From the NCBI GenBank assembly GCA_902702965.1, contig CACRXP010000016.1, positions 1,420,424 to 1,484,423 on the forward strand: DNA of 64,000 bases. The letters run 5' to 3'. The notes under the pieces are model-generated. The model saw nothing but the letters and a program-made list of their open reading frames with translations. It was not told the origin of the DNA and did no database searches. Made by a program: the position numbers and the translations under genes. This DNA is from Spirometra erinaceieuropaei. Taxonomy: Eukaryota; Platyhelminthes; Cestoda; Diphyllobothriidea; Diphyllobothriidae. Positions 43,106-55,749 of this stretch are shown piece by piece (the stretch's first letter is position 1; the number at the start of each line of letters is the position of its first letter).

Positions 43106-43770
43106 ACCTGTGCCTGCCACTGACTACTATTACCATCCCTCCTCCACACCCAGCCTGTGTTTTAAGGCGAACTTTATCTATCTATTTTATCACTGACGCG
43201 TTTTTACTTCTACCCCGTTCCCATATAATTGTACTGGCCCGACAAGAATTTATCGAAAGCTACACATGCTCGTCACCTCGTCTTCTGAAAATCAAAATTC
43301 TGGGAAGACAGCGTACAAAGTCAAACGCGGCTCAAGCAATTGATTGACTAGGAACGTAAGGCGGACTGAAGGCGGCATGAGTGAGTTAGCGCCGGCAACC
43401 GTGGGGGGAGGTGAGTATATTCCAATTTTCTCTGCTCTCTGAGCTGGCGGGTGGTTCGGCATCTCCTTAGCTTCCGCAAAAAGAACCAAAAATTACTGAC
43501 CATGAAATATAAGGCGCTGTGGCTGAGCGCCCACTTAGCAAGCCGATTAGATACCGGGAGCTATTGGAACAATCAAACAGATACCGTAACTTTGATAAAA
43601 TATCCCGTGTACACAAAAGTATTTTCAATGCACAGCTTATGATGCGTGCCCCTAATCGACAAGCATATGGCGAATTCTCTTCAGGAATTTTATGCAACTC
43701 CAATATATCGCTAACCACGGGCCACATTTCTAATCGTCCATGTAGGAATGGACGCGCAACCATCTGTTGA
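43106..43770. other. Downstream of the Penelope frame
   Basis: Probably the Penelope 3' untranslated region at first. No other gene is seen. Confidence 0.45.
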
Positions 43771-44215
43771 CTTTCCGAAGCAAACGAAGCTGGAATGGCC
43801 GGCATGGGTCACCAGCAGGTAACCATCTGTTGGACCAAAGTCGGCAAAGCAGTGTTTGTGTTGACAAAGATGTGGCCAGATTGATACGGTGTTGTTTCGG
43901 GCTTATTTTGCCGCTAATCAGTCAATTATAACTCTGGCCACCATCCGGAACCAGAAGCATCCCGGTTCAGAGCTTGTTTGCTTCGGAAAGTAGGTGGGTT
44001 GCTGTGAGACCCCTGCGGTAACCGAGACCGCCAGGTGGCGAGGCACTGATGAGGTGCCTGCAACCCATTTGACAAAATCCGTCTGCGGACCATCTGCGTC
44101 GTGGGCGTGTGTTTCTGGTTCAAGATAGTGGCCAGAGCTATGATTGGCTGAATAAAAGCGGCATACACTGGAAACATACATTTCTCTATCAATTTACTCC
44201 CACTGATTATAATTA
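43771..44215. repeat. Relative of the 9692-10022 palindrome family
   Basis: It shares GATTGATACGGTGTTGTTTCG-like sequence, GGGCTTATTTTGCC and a CAATTATAACTCTGGCCACC segment with the palindrome arm. It has its own short inverted ends (CTTTCCGAAGCAAACGAAGC at 43771, complemented at 43963-43992). A second arm-like stretch is at 44120-44210. Confidence 0.55.
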
Positions 44216-44444
44216 GCCCATTGTCTGTCTTCGATATTCTCCATATCCCATGGCACTTAAGCTTGCTAAAAAATTTCAAATACTGAAGAGAAAATGACGT
44301 TTTGGGGCAAGAACCCACACAAACGTTTCCTTCCACTGATTTCAGACCTACTGAAAGTGCACATTTTTGGCGGGAAGATGTACAACGGGACATTACAACT
44401 TTAGACCTAGTAGTATATTATATACGCCTCAATAAAAAACCCAT

Positions 44445-44905
44445 GAACATGACAGTTCGTTCTTCATTACCATCCATCATGTGCTCCACAACAGGGTTAG
44501 AGCAAGGACGGTGACTTGCGCGGGAATTAGTTTGTGGTAGTAGTAGACTTGGCCAGCATCTATTGCACTCTCTCTCTCTCTCTCTCTTCCTCCCGCACCT
44601 AGATCCAGTTTCAAGACATAGTCAAGAAGACCGGAGGCAGGGGAGGGCGCAGGTAGCTGGCCCGACGAAAACCCGCTCACAGGCGTACCACCACCCCCCT
44701 GGTCCCATTAAGAAGATGCCGGGGGGGGGGGGGAGGAAGGCGGGGGTTGCTCGGATCCCAGTTTGAGCGGCGTGAACCGGCAACTGAGCCTGCCACCGCG
44801 CCCCAAATGTTGACATTTGTTATGGGCCCACATTTCCGACAACGTCTGCCGGCCTCCAATCTAGCTCCCTCCATGTTGGTCCAGAGTATCCACCGCGTGG
44901 GACAC
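44445..44905 (+). repeat. Repeat A, near full-length
   Basis: Landmarks in family order: CATCCATCATGTGCTCCACA, GGACGGTGACTTGCGCGGG, a CT-repeat box, TTTCAAGACATAGTCAAGAA, CCCCTGGTCCCATTAAGAAG, a G run (44721-44733), then CCAAATGTTGACATTTGTTA and a CATGTTGGTCCAGAGTATCC close. Confidence 0.8.
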
Positions 44906-44906
44906 A

Positions 44907-46032
44907 TATATCACGCAATCATATTTCTCAGTAAAAGTACATAGGCCTGTTCATACCTTGCGTGCGCAAGATATGGCAACGTGGAGGGCAGTCTGTATCG
45001 CTTCGCAACTGGCGTGTTATTGCAGCATAATTCTACGATGATCCAGTTACCTCAGGGTGCCAGCTTTCTAGTGAACTTATTTCCGACTGCATGCAAGGAC
45101 TGTACTCAGCAAAAAAATGACTACATACGTAGCATGGATTTTTTCATTGATTTTCTATGCCCTTGAAAATTCAATTATATTTAATGCAAAACATGCATAA
45201 AAATATTCATTCTTTTGCTCATTCGGTAGATAATTACGTCTGTTTCTAATTTTATGCTCGAAGGAGGGACATAATTCGGTTTTAAAGAAACTTTTCTAAT
45301 TCCCAAATAATTTTGCGCCCGGCCTGCTGTTACACTTGCATGCAGGGTTACAAAACTACAAGCCGTATATTTTCCGTGTACGGAAAACCATGCATTCCTC
45401 CAGGGTATTAAGAGGAGACCATCTGGGATTCATAAAAGTAAGCAGTGGATATGAGCAATATTGTTAACTTTACAAGTCACATTCGTAAATGCAGATACAT
45501 GATGTTTTATGAACGGCCATTTCACGGTATTAAAAAATCTCACAATTAGAAACTGTTTTGAAACCGAAGTATACCCTTCCTTTGAGGTTAAAATTGGAAG
45601 AAGACGTGATTTTTTACCGAATAAGTAGAAGAATGATTACTCTGGTGCACCTTTTCCATGAAATATAATTGAATTTTTGAGGGCATTCAAAATCAATGAG
45701 GAAAATTCATGCTACGTAAGTAGTCATTTTTTGCAGAGTATATTTCTTACATGCAGCCGGAAATAAGTTTATTCGAAAGCCGGTATCCTGAGGTAACTGA
45801 AATATTATAGGATTATGTTGCAGGCTGACTCCTTTTACAACCCTACTTAATTAGTCTTTACGAAACGAGAACGTATTTCGAAATTTCGGTTGGCATTCCA
45901 TGAGTTAGCCCACCTACTGTATATCACACAATCATATTTTTCCGTAAAAGTACATAGGCTTATTCATACCTTGCGTGCGCAAGATATGGCAAGGTGGAGG
46001 TCAGTCTGCCTCGCTTCGCAACCGGCGTGTTG
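44907..46032. mobile_element. Mariner-like fold-back element, copy 2, left end replaced by a copy of the right flank
   Basis: The right arm is complete and ends CCCACCTACTG (45919) with TA following. The left arm lacks its outer ~90 bp. In its place stands a 113-bp segment (44907-45019) that repeats the sequence beyond the right end (45920-46032): both contain AAGTACATAGGC and ACCTTGCGTGCGCAAGATAT. Confidence 0.75.
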
Positions 46033-46749
<717 letters not shown>

Positions 46750-48060
46750 GTGCTACACGGACGTGAGAGCGCAAAGCACACAAGGTGGAGTCCAGGTCAT
46801 TATGCCAGTTTGGTGCTGTTACCATCGTAGGTTAAATGGATAAGACCCACCTATGCCTCCGTTATGGAGGACGGACGCAGAATGGAGTCAAAACGCGACC
46901 ACTTACGGCGCAGCAGACCAGATGGGCTGAAAAATGCGCGCGTGAAACCAGATAGCCAATCAGCGTGTGCTTAATCATCGAACAAGCGTGATGCCTTTGC
47001 TCACGCGTGCAGCCCAATCAATGGCCGGTCGAACACGATGGGTTTTCCTACTGGGGGATTATCATGCAAGGAACAGCCAATCCACGATCAGTACGCTAGC
47101 GTTCAGGTTGTTCCAGAATCATTATGAGGCGAATAAATAAGGCGAGTTTTGGCGTGTCTGACATCGTGTTACACGGGTTGGCAGAATAAAGAGAGCTTGG
47201 AGCAGCTCTGTCAGGACTTGTGAACAACGCCATAATCCCGGACTTTTATTTTCACAAAAGGCCGTGCCTCTCAACAACGATCGTACGCGTAGGACTCTCT
47301 TAGTCCCCCTGTAGTTCAGATCGCGTTTCGTTCGCTCCCCTCACGGACTCCTACCAGGAATGCAGTTACAACTCGGAAGTGAGGTTGACATTGAAATTCG
47401 CGCAATCAGTGGTCTGTGCCATCCGTATTATTCGTATACAGGCAGCAGTTCAGCCGGTCTGTGGCCCGTCCGAAACGCACCCGATGCAACCGAAAAAGCA
47501 CGCGTCGCTCGCATGAGCCAAAGTCTCTGCCAATCACGCAGCTCCGTGAGCGCGCGCGCAGTTCAAAATAGCCTGCGTCACAGACTGCCCACTGCCAAAA
47601 CGGCACGTGCGTAACCGCGTGCTGCTTGGCCGGCAACGAAGCGTGGACGGTAAAAATTTTGGCGCAGTAGGTGGAACTATGCGACTTTTATGAGATGGCG
47701 TGCGTTCTGTCACTTTACAGCACCCAAGGGAGTTTTGAGAGTCGCGACATCCAGCTGCTGACGGAATCAGGGAAGTGGGGACGTGAAGATGACACGCAGC
47801 AAGTAATCCTTTTATTTATATATAAAAAGGATGACGTGTACACCCGCGTGGCGTCTCGCTCACGGTGCCATCGTGCGCGCAGGTTCAGTCAATGCGCTCA
47901 AGTCGTCCTGACGAACAGAGGTCTCTTAGTCACATCTGGGGTTAAAAAGTCAAATAACCAGTACATCCTGCTTGCTGGATAGGGTCAGAATCAGGAGTAA
48001 TTTATTCGTTTAAGTTCAGCGTAATACCCTTGAAAACATTTAAGGAGTAAAGTTCAGCAA
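46750..48060. other. No gene recognised; possible old LTR-like sequence
   Basis: GC-balanced sequence with AATAAA-type signals near 47131 and 47188, but no second long terminal repeat, primer site or protein frame. Left unassigned. Confidence 0.4.
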
Positions 48061-48066
48061 ACGCAC

Positions 48067-48088
48067 GCTTTCGACCATTCGTCATCAG
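48067..48088 (-). ncRNA. Hammerhead-like motif downstream of a Penelope fragment
   Basis: The reverse strand reads CTGATGA, CGAATGGTC, GAAAGC. The CTGANGA and GAAA boxes are spaced for a very short stem II. It lies 3' of a Penelope endonuclease remnant on the same strand. Confidence 0.35.
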
Positions 48089-48219
48089 GCCTGTACAGTC
48101 ACATAAATGAGGGTAGAGTAGCAAAAAGTTTAAACAGCAAATAAACGGTAGGTAGGGGGGATGGGTTTGAAGGAGTTCAGAGATCAGAGGTTTAGGGAGG
48201 GAATGCGTCTGGCAATTGG

Positions 48220-48435
48220 CTATGTCTCTTTTTCGTTGCGGTAACGCGATGTGGCAGTAGGTGTGCACACAAACGCTGGCCCACCTTTGACCGAGGGAGC
48301 CTTAGGGGGGCAAAAGGTTGGGTTGACTAACTGTATGGCTAACGCCTCTGCTGTCGCAGGTATCCTCTGACGCAGGAACTCGGAGTGTCTCGTAGGCACT
48401 TTATCAGGGAGGGTAGAACAGCAAAGGTTAAGCAA
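48220..48435 (-). pseudogene. Penelope endonuclease C-terminal fragment
   Basis: The reverse-strand frame reads KVPTRHSEFLRQRIPATAEA followed by IQLVNPTFCPPKAP. It corresponds to the tail of the frame at 41816-43105 (KVPSSYPKSLGQRLLATAEA, then IRLRKPILCAQK). Confidence 0.75.
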
Positions 48436-48569
48436 CCAATAGAGGTCTATATGGGGGAAAGGGGGTTGAAGGGCGTTCAGAGCTCAGCGGTCGGATTCTA
48501 GTTCTGTCTGGGGTTTCGGGAGGGGGAGGGGGAAGGTGTCTGGCGATTAACTGTCCGTGTTTCGTCGCT

Positions 48570-48747
48570 TCACCGCGACGTGGCGGGTTTGAACACGTAT
48601 GCTGGGTTTGTCTTTGTCCAGGGGAGCCTTAGCGCCTCTACCAGCGCTTTATGCGAGCACAGGAATGGGTTGGCTAACCGTATGGCCCCTGCCTCTGCTG
48701 TCGCAAGTATTCGCTGACGCAGGAACTTGGAGTGTATCGCCGGCACT
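48570..48747 (-). pseudogene. Penelope endonuclease C-terminal fragment, split by an insertion
   Basis: Reverse-strand frame: AIHSKFLRQRILATAEAGA, then IRLANPFLCSHKAL. Its upstream part continues at 49154-49330 beyond a 406-bp insertion. Confidence 0.75.
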
Positions 48748-49153
48748 TTCCATATTCCGTGCTGAGGCATAGGCTGATCAAGGTAATTGACCACTCGCGG
48801 AGCGCGCAAGCCGGTGAGCCAGATGGCCGAGCAATCCTCACGCTAGCATCAAACACGTGTGATGACATTTCGGTATTTAACAACTTGCATGCCGCCCAGC
48901 AAGCAATTAGCGCACCAGCGGGCAACGATCCTTCATGAAGTGGAACGCAGTTAATTGCTATAGGTATGCGGTAGCATAGCGACTGCATCCTATAAATACT
49001 GCAAATTCCTGTGCACGAGTCACCCCTTTCTGCCACTGTCTCTGATGATGGATTCAAGTGAGAATACGAAACGTCAGGCGAATAAAACCCTTGATCCAGC
49101 GATCGCTTCCTTTTCTGCTCAACTAGTTCCTGGAACTGGCATCTTCGCTTGTA
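48748..49153 (+). mobile_element. 406-bp inserted repeat D with hammerhead-like motif
   Basis: The insertion is flanked by a 59-bp direct repeat of the Penelope endonuclease sequence (48689-48747 and 49154-49212, two mismatches). A second copy of the insert lies antisense at 13520-13800. On the + strand it carries CTGATGA (49042-49048), an imperfect stem (GGATTC...GAATAC), GAAAC (49068-49072), GTCAGGCG and AATAAAA. It has no protein frame. Confidence 0.7.
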
Positions 49154-49330
49154 CTGCCTCTGTTGTCGCAAGTATTCGCTGACGCAGGAACTTGGAGTGT
49201 ATCGCCGACACTCGGAATGCTTGGTTGACGTCTACCCGATGGGCGCTGTCAACCAAGTGAGCCACAATTGCGCTAGAGGTGGACATTTCCCCGCCTTGAT
49301 ATAGCCAGGCAGGACGGTACGCTTCGGAAA
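49154..49330 (-). pseudogene. Penelope endonuclease fragment
   Basis: Reverse-strand frame: SSAIVAHLVDSAHRVDVNQA, then SAIHSKFLRQRILATTEA. It precedes and partly repeats the 48570-48747 fragment. Confidence 0.72.
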
Positions 49331-49344
49331 GAGAGGACGAAGAG

Positions 49345-49600
49345 TGCCTTCCCTTTTTGGGCGTCCCACTTAACAGAACGTCTGATTCGCTAATTCGTAG
49401 AGGTGTATTTCATAATAAAACATGGACAGGACAATGCACAAATTACCACGGTTTTGTCTTGCCAAGTCAGAAACGAAGCCTAGGCAATGGGGCTAGGCGA
49501 ACGAACTCGCCATTATGCAAAGCTCTAAGAAAAAACGACCTCCCAGAAAAGTCGCCCGCTAGACTTAGCATGGTCTTCGCTCATCAGACATCACTGTGAG
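49345..49600 (+). pseudogene. Penelope reverse transcriptase fragment, opposite orientation
   Basis: The + strand frame reads LPFLGVPLNRTSDSLIRRG and FHNKTWTGQCTNYHGFVLPS. It matches the region just after motif C of the 41816 frame (LPFLDVLLSRRPDGSVRRS, KTTWSGQYTNFASS). It is head to head with the preceding endonuclease fragment. Confidence 0.75.
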
Positions 49601-50579
49601 CGACACCGCTGAAGCTTAACATTCGTCAACCCGCAGCGGTAGGGGGGTTGTCTGTCTCTGAGGTTCCGGAACGGCGACGGCTGTGGCGGAAACGATCAGC
49701 ACGCACCACGATAATTGCGTGATGAGTGCCAAACTGGGCTGAAAAATACACAGGACTGACAGCGCACGGTCAGCGAACGCAGGTTTTGGCCTGCCGCCAG
49801 TCACGCAGTTGCGGCAAGCGCAGTAGTGCTGGCAACGCACGGCTAAGATGACTGTGTGTGGTTTTGCAAACAGCCAAATTACAACCTGCCCCTTGACACG
49901 CCCAGTGAGCTGATCTGTGATTGGCATGCTGTCAGATCAGATCCCCGGGCAGAGCGAGTATGACGGCAAGAGTGTAAGGGTAAGGGATCTCAGCCGACAT
50001 GGCGCGAGTTCATTGGTGCGCTGGTGAGGTCGTAGCCCGGTGATCGCGTGACTCGTGGTCCGAATTTCGACTTTGCCGGCCCATTATGGTAAATAAACCA
50101 AATATAGTCATTCCCCTGTCCCTGTCTTTGCTGGTAAAAACATATTAATGCAAGCACTACTGCCTTGACAGCCATCAGCAGCAGTGAACCAGTCACCCAA
50201 GTCTATCTTCCTTACATCGCACTGGATTCACTTCATATCTTACTGCGTTCTGACTTATGGCAGAGAACGTAAACAACATTATGAAGTAGGTTCCTTTACT
50301 GGAATTTTAAAATGTTAGATGCACGCATGCTTGAATTACCTAAATGTTGGTTTACACTCACAAGCTTTAGGAATTGTATATATGGCATAGGCTTCTGAGG
50401 TAACTTGAGACCCTCCAGCTGAGTGCTCCACTTGCCTCGAGGGCGATTTTCATGAGGTCGTCTGAATGGACCATGGAACTTACGGCAAGGGTATGTTATG
50501 TAAGCCCCTTGGGGAGACCGTAGTTAGCTAGAACCCCAACGCCAACTATGGCTATGTCTGAAATGGAAAATCTTTGGCC
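49601..50579. other. No feature recognised
   Basis: No exon or named repeat. Confidence 0.5.
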
Positions 50580-51026
50580 ACAAGCCACATTCGTAAATGC
50601 AGATACATGACGTTTCATGAACGGCCATTTAACGGTATTAAAAATCTCACAATTAGAAACTTTTTTTAAAACCGAATTATACTCTTATTTTGAGTATGAA
50701 ATTTGAAGAAGACGTGATTTTCTACCAAATAAGTAAAAGGATGAATATTTTCATGCATGTTTTCCATGAAATATAATTGAATTTTCAAGGGCATCGAAAA
50801 TCAATGAGAAAATTGCATACTAATTAAGTAGTCATTTTTTCAGAGTATAGATCTTGCATGCAGCCGAAAATAAGTTCTTTCGAAAGCCGACACCCAGAGG
50901 TAACTGGATCATTATAGATTTATGCTGCATCATGATTACTTTTACAACACTACTTAATTTATCTTTTAGGAACGAGAACGCATTTCGAAATTTTGGTCGA
51001 CATTTCATGAGTTAGCAATCTACTGT
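50580..51026. mobile_element. Mariner-like fold-back element, half copy
   Basis: It begins inside the element centre (CAAGCCACATTCGTAAATGC) and runs out through the right arm to TCATGAGTTAGCAATCTACT and GTA. The left half is missing. Confidence 0.7.
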
Positions 51027-51423
51027 AAATATTATTCGAAATTCCTCTGTAATTTTAACTGTTTACACAGCAGTCTACTAGTTTTCTTGCAGACCTTGTC
51101 CTAAAAATTTTTCCGTCGTTCTCTTCCCTGGGTGATTTAACGCCCTCTTAGCAGAAGACCTTTCGTGACTGAAGTTCGAGCGGAGACGAAGTAGGCGGTC
51201 CCACACGGGGGAAGAAAAGCCAGGTCATCGTGGCACAGTGCATTCTCGTCTTTTTTATAATTGACGCTTCGGTGCTCTCGTGACTAGATGGAATATAATC
51301 TACTTATTTTGTGAAAAAAACGGAAAGAACTGAGAAAAAAGCTCAACTTTTGCTTGCACGGTCCTGACACCCTCATCTTTCTTCAGGGATCAGGTTCGTG
51401 GAACGTGTACTCTTTTGCAAGTA

Positions 51424-52418
51424 CAGTAAGTGGGCGAACTCATGAAATGTCAACCGAAATTCCGAAATGCGTTTTTGTTTCGAAAAGATTTACTAAGTAG
51501 GGTTGTAAAACTAGTCAACCTGCAACATAATTCGGTAATATTTCAGTTACCGCAGGGTGTCGGCTTTCGAATGAACTTCTTTCCGGCTGCATGCAAAAAC
51601 TACACTCTGTAAAAAAATGACTACTTAATTAGCACGCATTTTCTCATTGATTTTCGATGCCCCTAAACGTCCAATTATATTTCATGGAAAACATGCACGA
51701 AAATATTCCTTCTTTTGTTCATTCGATAGAAAATTATGTCTTCTTCTAATTTTATACTCGGAGGAGGGTCATAATTCAATTTTAAAAAGGTTTCTAATCG
51801 TGGGACTTTTAAATACCGTGAAATGGCCCATCATAAATCGTCATATCTCTGCATTTACCAATGTGGCTTGTAAAGTAAACAATATGGATCAAATCCACTG
51901 CTAAATTTTATGAAACCTATATGGTCCCCCTTTAGTACCGTAGATAAATGCCCGCTTTTCCGTACGTGGAAAATATACGGCTTGTAGTTTGGAAACCCTG
52001 AATGCAAGTGTAACGGTAGAGCGGGTTCACAATTATTCGGGAATTGGACAAGTTTTTGAAAACCGAATTTTACCCTTCCTTCGAGTATAAGATTGGAAAA
52101 AGACGTAATTGTCTACCGAATGAGCAAAAGAAGGAATATTTTCGTGCATGTTTTTCATGAAGTATAATTGCACTTCTAGGGGCATCGAAAATCAATGAGA
52201 AAAATTCATGCTACATAAGTAGTCATTGTTTACAGAGTGTAGTTTTTGCATGCAGCCGGAAGGAAGCTTATTCGAATGCCTACACCCTGAGGTAACTGGA
52301 GCACTATAGAATTATACTGCATGATGGCTAGTTTTGCAACCCTTCTTAATTAATCTTTTCGAAATAAAAACGCATTTCGGACTTTCGGTTGACATTTCAT
52401 GAGTTAGCCCACCTACTG
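51424..52418. mobile_element. Mariner-like fold-back element, copy 3 (995 bp, complete)
   Basis: Ends CAGTAAGTGGGCGAACTCAT and, complemented, CAGTAGGTGGGCTAACTCAT. TA flanks both sides (51422-51423, 52419-52420). The arms are about 370 bp. The two complete copies in the window agree on length (988 and 995 bp), which fixes the element limits. Confidence 0.82.
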
Positions 52419-52539
52419 TATGTCTTCACATGGAGAAGACTGTTTAGCGTAGCGAAGGTGTCTGTAGTGAAAGCGTGTCTCGTGACACGCTCGCTCTCGA
52501 GTTAAGAATCAACCTTACTCACGCTACCCTACCGCGTGT

Positions 52540-52800
52540 ACAAGTGGACCGTCCGATCTGGTCAGACAACTGGTTCTGAGATTGGTAGAGGTGAAAAGAG
52601 GCTCGTCTTTGCGTGCCACGCACACGCGACGTGCCCTCCCCACCCCCCACCATAAGCACACATCAGGATTTTACACAAAAGGGAGCAGATCGCTCAGATC
52701 TCACATGCAGGGGAGGAGCCGCATGGAGAAGAGAACTGGAGAGCACACTTCCCACTTACGTGAGAGGTGACGGTGTTGTGGGATGATTGGGACGATCATG
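52540..52800. repeat. Unnamed dispersed repeat
   Basis: It shares several blocks with 37490-37620 and with the complement of 34490-34560, including a CACACATCAGGATTTTACAC-like block and CCCACTTACGTGAGAG. Function and limits unknown. Confidence 0.4.
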
Positions 52801-54179
52801 TGTAGTGCATGTGTTGGAGGGGAAATGTGCGGTGACGCAGCTTTTTATAGAAGGCTGTCCATGCAAAAACCGAGTAAATGAAACAGCAACAGTAAAATGA
52901 TGTTTGAAAATTACCAGTTAAAGAATTACATACTTTAATATCACTTAGGAATTAGTGTAGTGCCAAGTATAGCAGTTAGCCAACAGGCCACATTTCGAAT
53001 ATAAGGTTTCAGGTGAATTTACTGTATTTCTTCGTTTTTACATAGCTTGAGATGCAGTTAACCGCGACAAACAAAAGTGCGCTTGATTTCCCCGATAAAG
53101 ATATCACAGAATACTTTTTTCTTAAGGTCACACGATGACTGGCCAATCAGTGATTAATACATTTGAACAGAATGGGAGGTACAATCGTAAACGTACATTT
53201 GCAGAGACCTTCCCTTCCCCTGATTCCCTTTACAGCTTTTTCCTGGGTTAGAGCATGAGTTCCAGGTGGTCCTTGGAATATCGGTTAATAATTCACGATT
53301 TTTAGTGTTTTCAATTGATTGCCCATAAGGGCAGGTTGGGTGTCACGCGTTTATAAAAGCCTTCAAAATAACGTTATTCTTGAAGCATTTGTCGAAGTAG
53401 TGAGCGCTTGGGCATTCTTCGCAGATTTCCTCTCAAATTTGCAAATATTTTGACCAATAAAGTTATAGATTTGCTATAGTTCCCATGGAGCAATTCAAAA
53501 GAGCATTCGGCGAGCACATGCGTGCTTTCGGTAAATCCTCATCGGACCATGGCATACAGTAACTGAAGACATTTATGGACCGCGGGGATTGAGGGAACTC
53601 TATGCTTTTATCTTACCTCCCCCCACAATATTTTTATACAGCACGTGGAAATCGGGGGGGGCGCCTTACAAGCAGGAGGAATATCTCTGTCCAAATGCTT
53701 TTAATAAAGGCAAGTATTCATCAGTAAATGCAAATATAATGAATGACTTAACGCATCCATGTAACAGCTAGTCTATCTTGCCCGCATGAGGAGGGAGATC
53801 AGGTGTGCGTCTCAAAATGATGAAATCTGACCGTCAGCCAGGGGTCAAGCTATACTCACAACTCTAAACGTAGACGTACTTTTTGACAGAAGTATTAATA
53901 CATGATGAGGCGGTGTACAACGGACTTAGGGTATTGGTGTCCGGTAAGGGAAAAACAGCGGGGCATAGGGCGCAGCATGGTGCCTCGACCACAAGTGTGT
54001 ATGTCAAACGGAAGGTTGAATGCTGAAGTTATGCCGCGTGAGAAATTATATTTTTACACGGATTGAGTGCTCTCTGAGGAACTGTTAGCCGGGATTCAGA
54101 CGCGGGGTCTTGATTTGAAAAGACTACCTATGTAGGGTTGCAGCAGTATGTATCTGGCAACAGATGTCCAGGATATTTC
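52801..54179. other. No feature recognised
   Basis: AT-rich DNA without an exon or named repeat. Confidence 0.5.
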
Positions 54180-55162
54180 CACCATGACAAAGTGCCGGCC
54201 TTTAGGCGAGATCCTTTCCGGCTGTCTACAAAAAATACGCTCTACGAAAAATAAACATAGGATTAATTTAAATTTTTCTCCCCGATATCGATGTTTTTAT
54301 GAATTTTAAATGATTTATGAGAGGCATGCAGAAGTGCGCTCCTTCGTGTAATAAATTAGCTGTTCTTCAAATCTTATACTTGAAGAAAGAATATTTTTCG
54401 ACTTAAAAGTGATCCTAATTTTAAAAAATTTTGAAGACCATGAAATCTCCACTCACAAAGCATCGTATCTGTGCATTAACCAATGCAAAAACGGTCCAAA
54501 TGCGTTGCGAAATTTTACGAGTCCTACGTGGTGTCCCTATGACAGCACATAAACATCTATGATTTCCCTCACACAGAACTACCACTTGTGGCTTGGAAAT
54601 CATAAATACAGGTGTGACGGCAAATAGGCTTCAACATTATTTGATAACGAGAGCCTTTTTTAAATCCAACGAAATCCAGTTTCTCCTGTTGAATCCCATC
54701 CCATTTACTTCATTGCGCCAAAATAACAATACTCACTGGAAAATTGTTTTGGGATCTACACTCATAATGTAGGCAGTTGACAAACCGTCATATAAGAAAT
54801 CACACTACTTATTAAACGATATTTAGATGCAAACTTCACTAAAACACTATTAGTAGGCTTTATTTTATGTTTACTTTCATATTTACTATGTTTTTGGCAT
54901 GAGAATACATTCTGTTTACTTAAAAACGAAGTTGACTAAATTAGAGCCATTTCTGACGTTTTCGGGATATTGCGCTTTTCAGAATAAATCGGAATTTCTA
55001 AACAACACAACACTGCCTTTAATGGTTCTTTTACGTTTTTAATTCTTTTAAACTCGTACTTAATTAACCTGGACATTGGACTCATGAAATGTGTCAGTTT
55101 GCGAGTGATTGGCAATCATTCGCAAATTTCGACATGTTTTATAAGTTAGGTCACTAACTGTA
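54180..55162. mobile_element. Mariner-like fold-back element, strongly diverged copy
   Basis: It keeps the element order: TTTCCGGCTGTCTACAAAAA, CGATATCGATG, ATCGTATCTGTGCATTAACC, GGCTTGGAAATCATAAATAC and a terminal TTATAAGTTAGGTCACTAAC before TGTA. Many substitutions make it the oldest copy. Confidence 0.55.
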
Positions 55163-55164
55163 CG

Positions 55165-55300
55165 ACCAATATAGCCTGCTCCACAGGAGCAAGGAAAGGA
55201 GCAAATGCATATGGAGGTGGTCTGAGTTTATGGCCTATCCTTACCTTCTGCATGCCAAAAGGGCATTTTGTGGAACGCGCTAGACAAATAGAAAAATAAA
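55165..55300 (-). pseudogene. Penelope endonuclease 5' edge fragment
   Basis: The reverse-strand frame reads STKCPFGMQKVRIGHKLRPP and YAFAPFLAPVEQAILVVQL, the same junction sequence as at 56040-56200. It is followed by a fold-back element end (CATTTCATGAGATCGG...). Confidence 0.6.
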
Positions 55301-55745
55301 ATTTTACCAACATTTCATGAGATCGGTCATGCACTGTATGCAACTTGTTGCTTAGAAATCATAGATACACGCGTAACGGCAAATGGGGTTCAACATTATT
55401 TGATAATGAGAGCCTTCTTAAGCATAACATTTGAAGAAGATGTAATTTTGTACCAAGTGCTTACAGGAAAAAAATTTTTCAGCGTATCTTCCGTAAAATT
55501 TATTTGAAGTCCAGAAGACCATTTGGCGAGCACACGCGTGCTTTTGATAAATTCTCACTGGGCCTGTACATTTATAAGGGAACGAGGTAGAAACTTAAAC
55601 GTGTGAACGATATGGACAATCGATTACAGTTCGTCTTTTCATACTAGCGAGGTATATGAATAGAGGAAAAGGCAGTAAGTGGCAATGAGGGTTAAGTAGA
55701 GCCGTTTCACATGGGGGGGGGGGATGGCGGCGCGGAGACATGCAT
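55301..55745. other. Fold-back remnant and unassigned DNA
   Basis: 55340-55450 repeats the fold-back interior (AGAAATCATAGATACACGCG, CAACATTATTTGATAATGAG). The remainder, including a G run near 55712, is unassigned. Confidence 0.45.
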
Positions 55746-55749
55746 GAAG

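Noticed and set aside
46840..47300. LTR retrotransposon terminal repeat
   Set aside because: AATAAA-type signals are present, but I find no second copy, primer-binding site or gag/pol frame.
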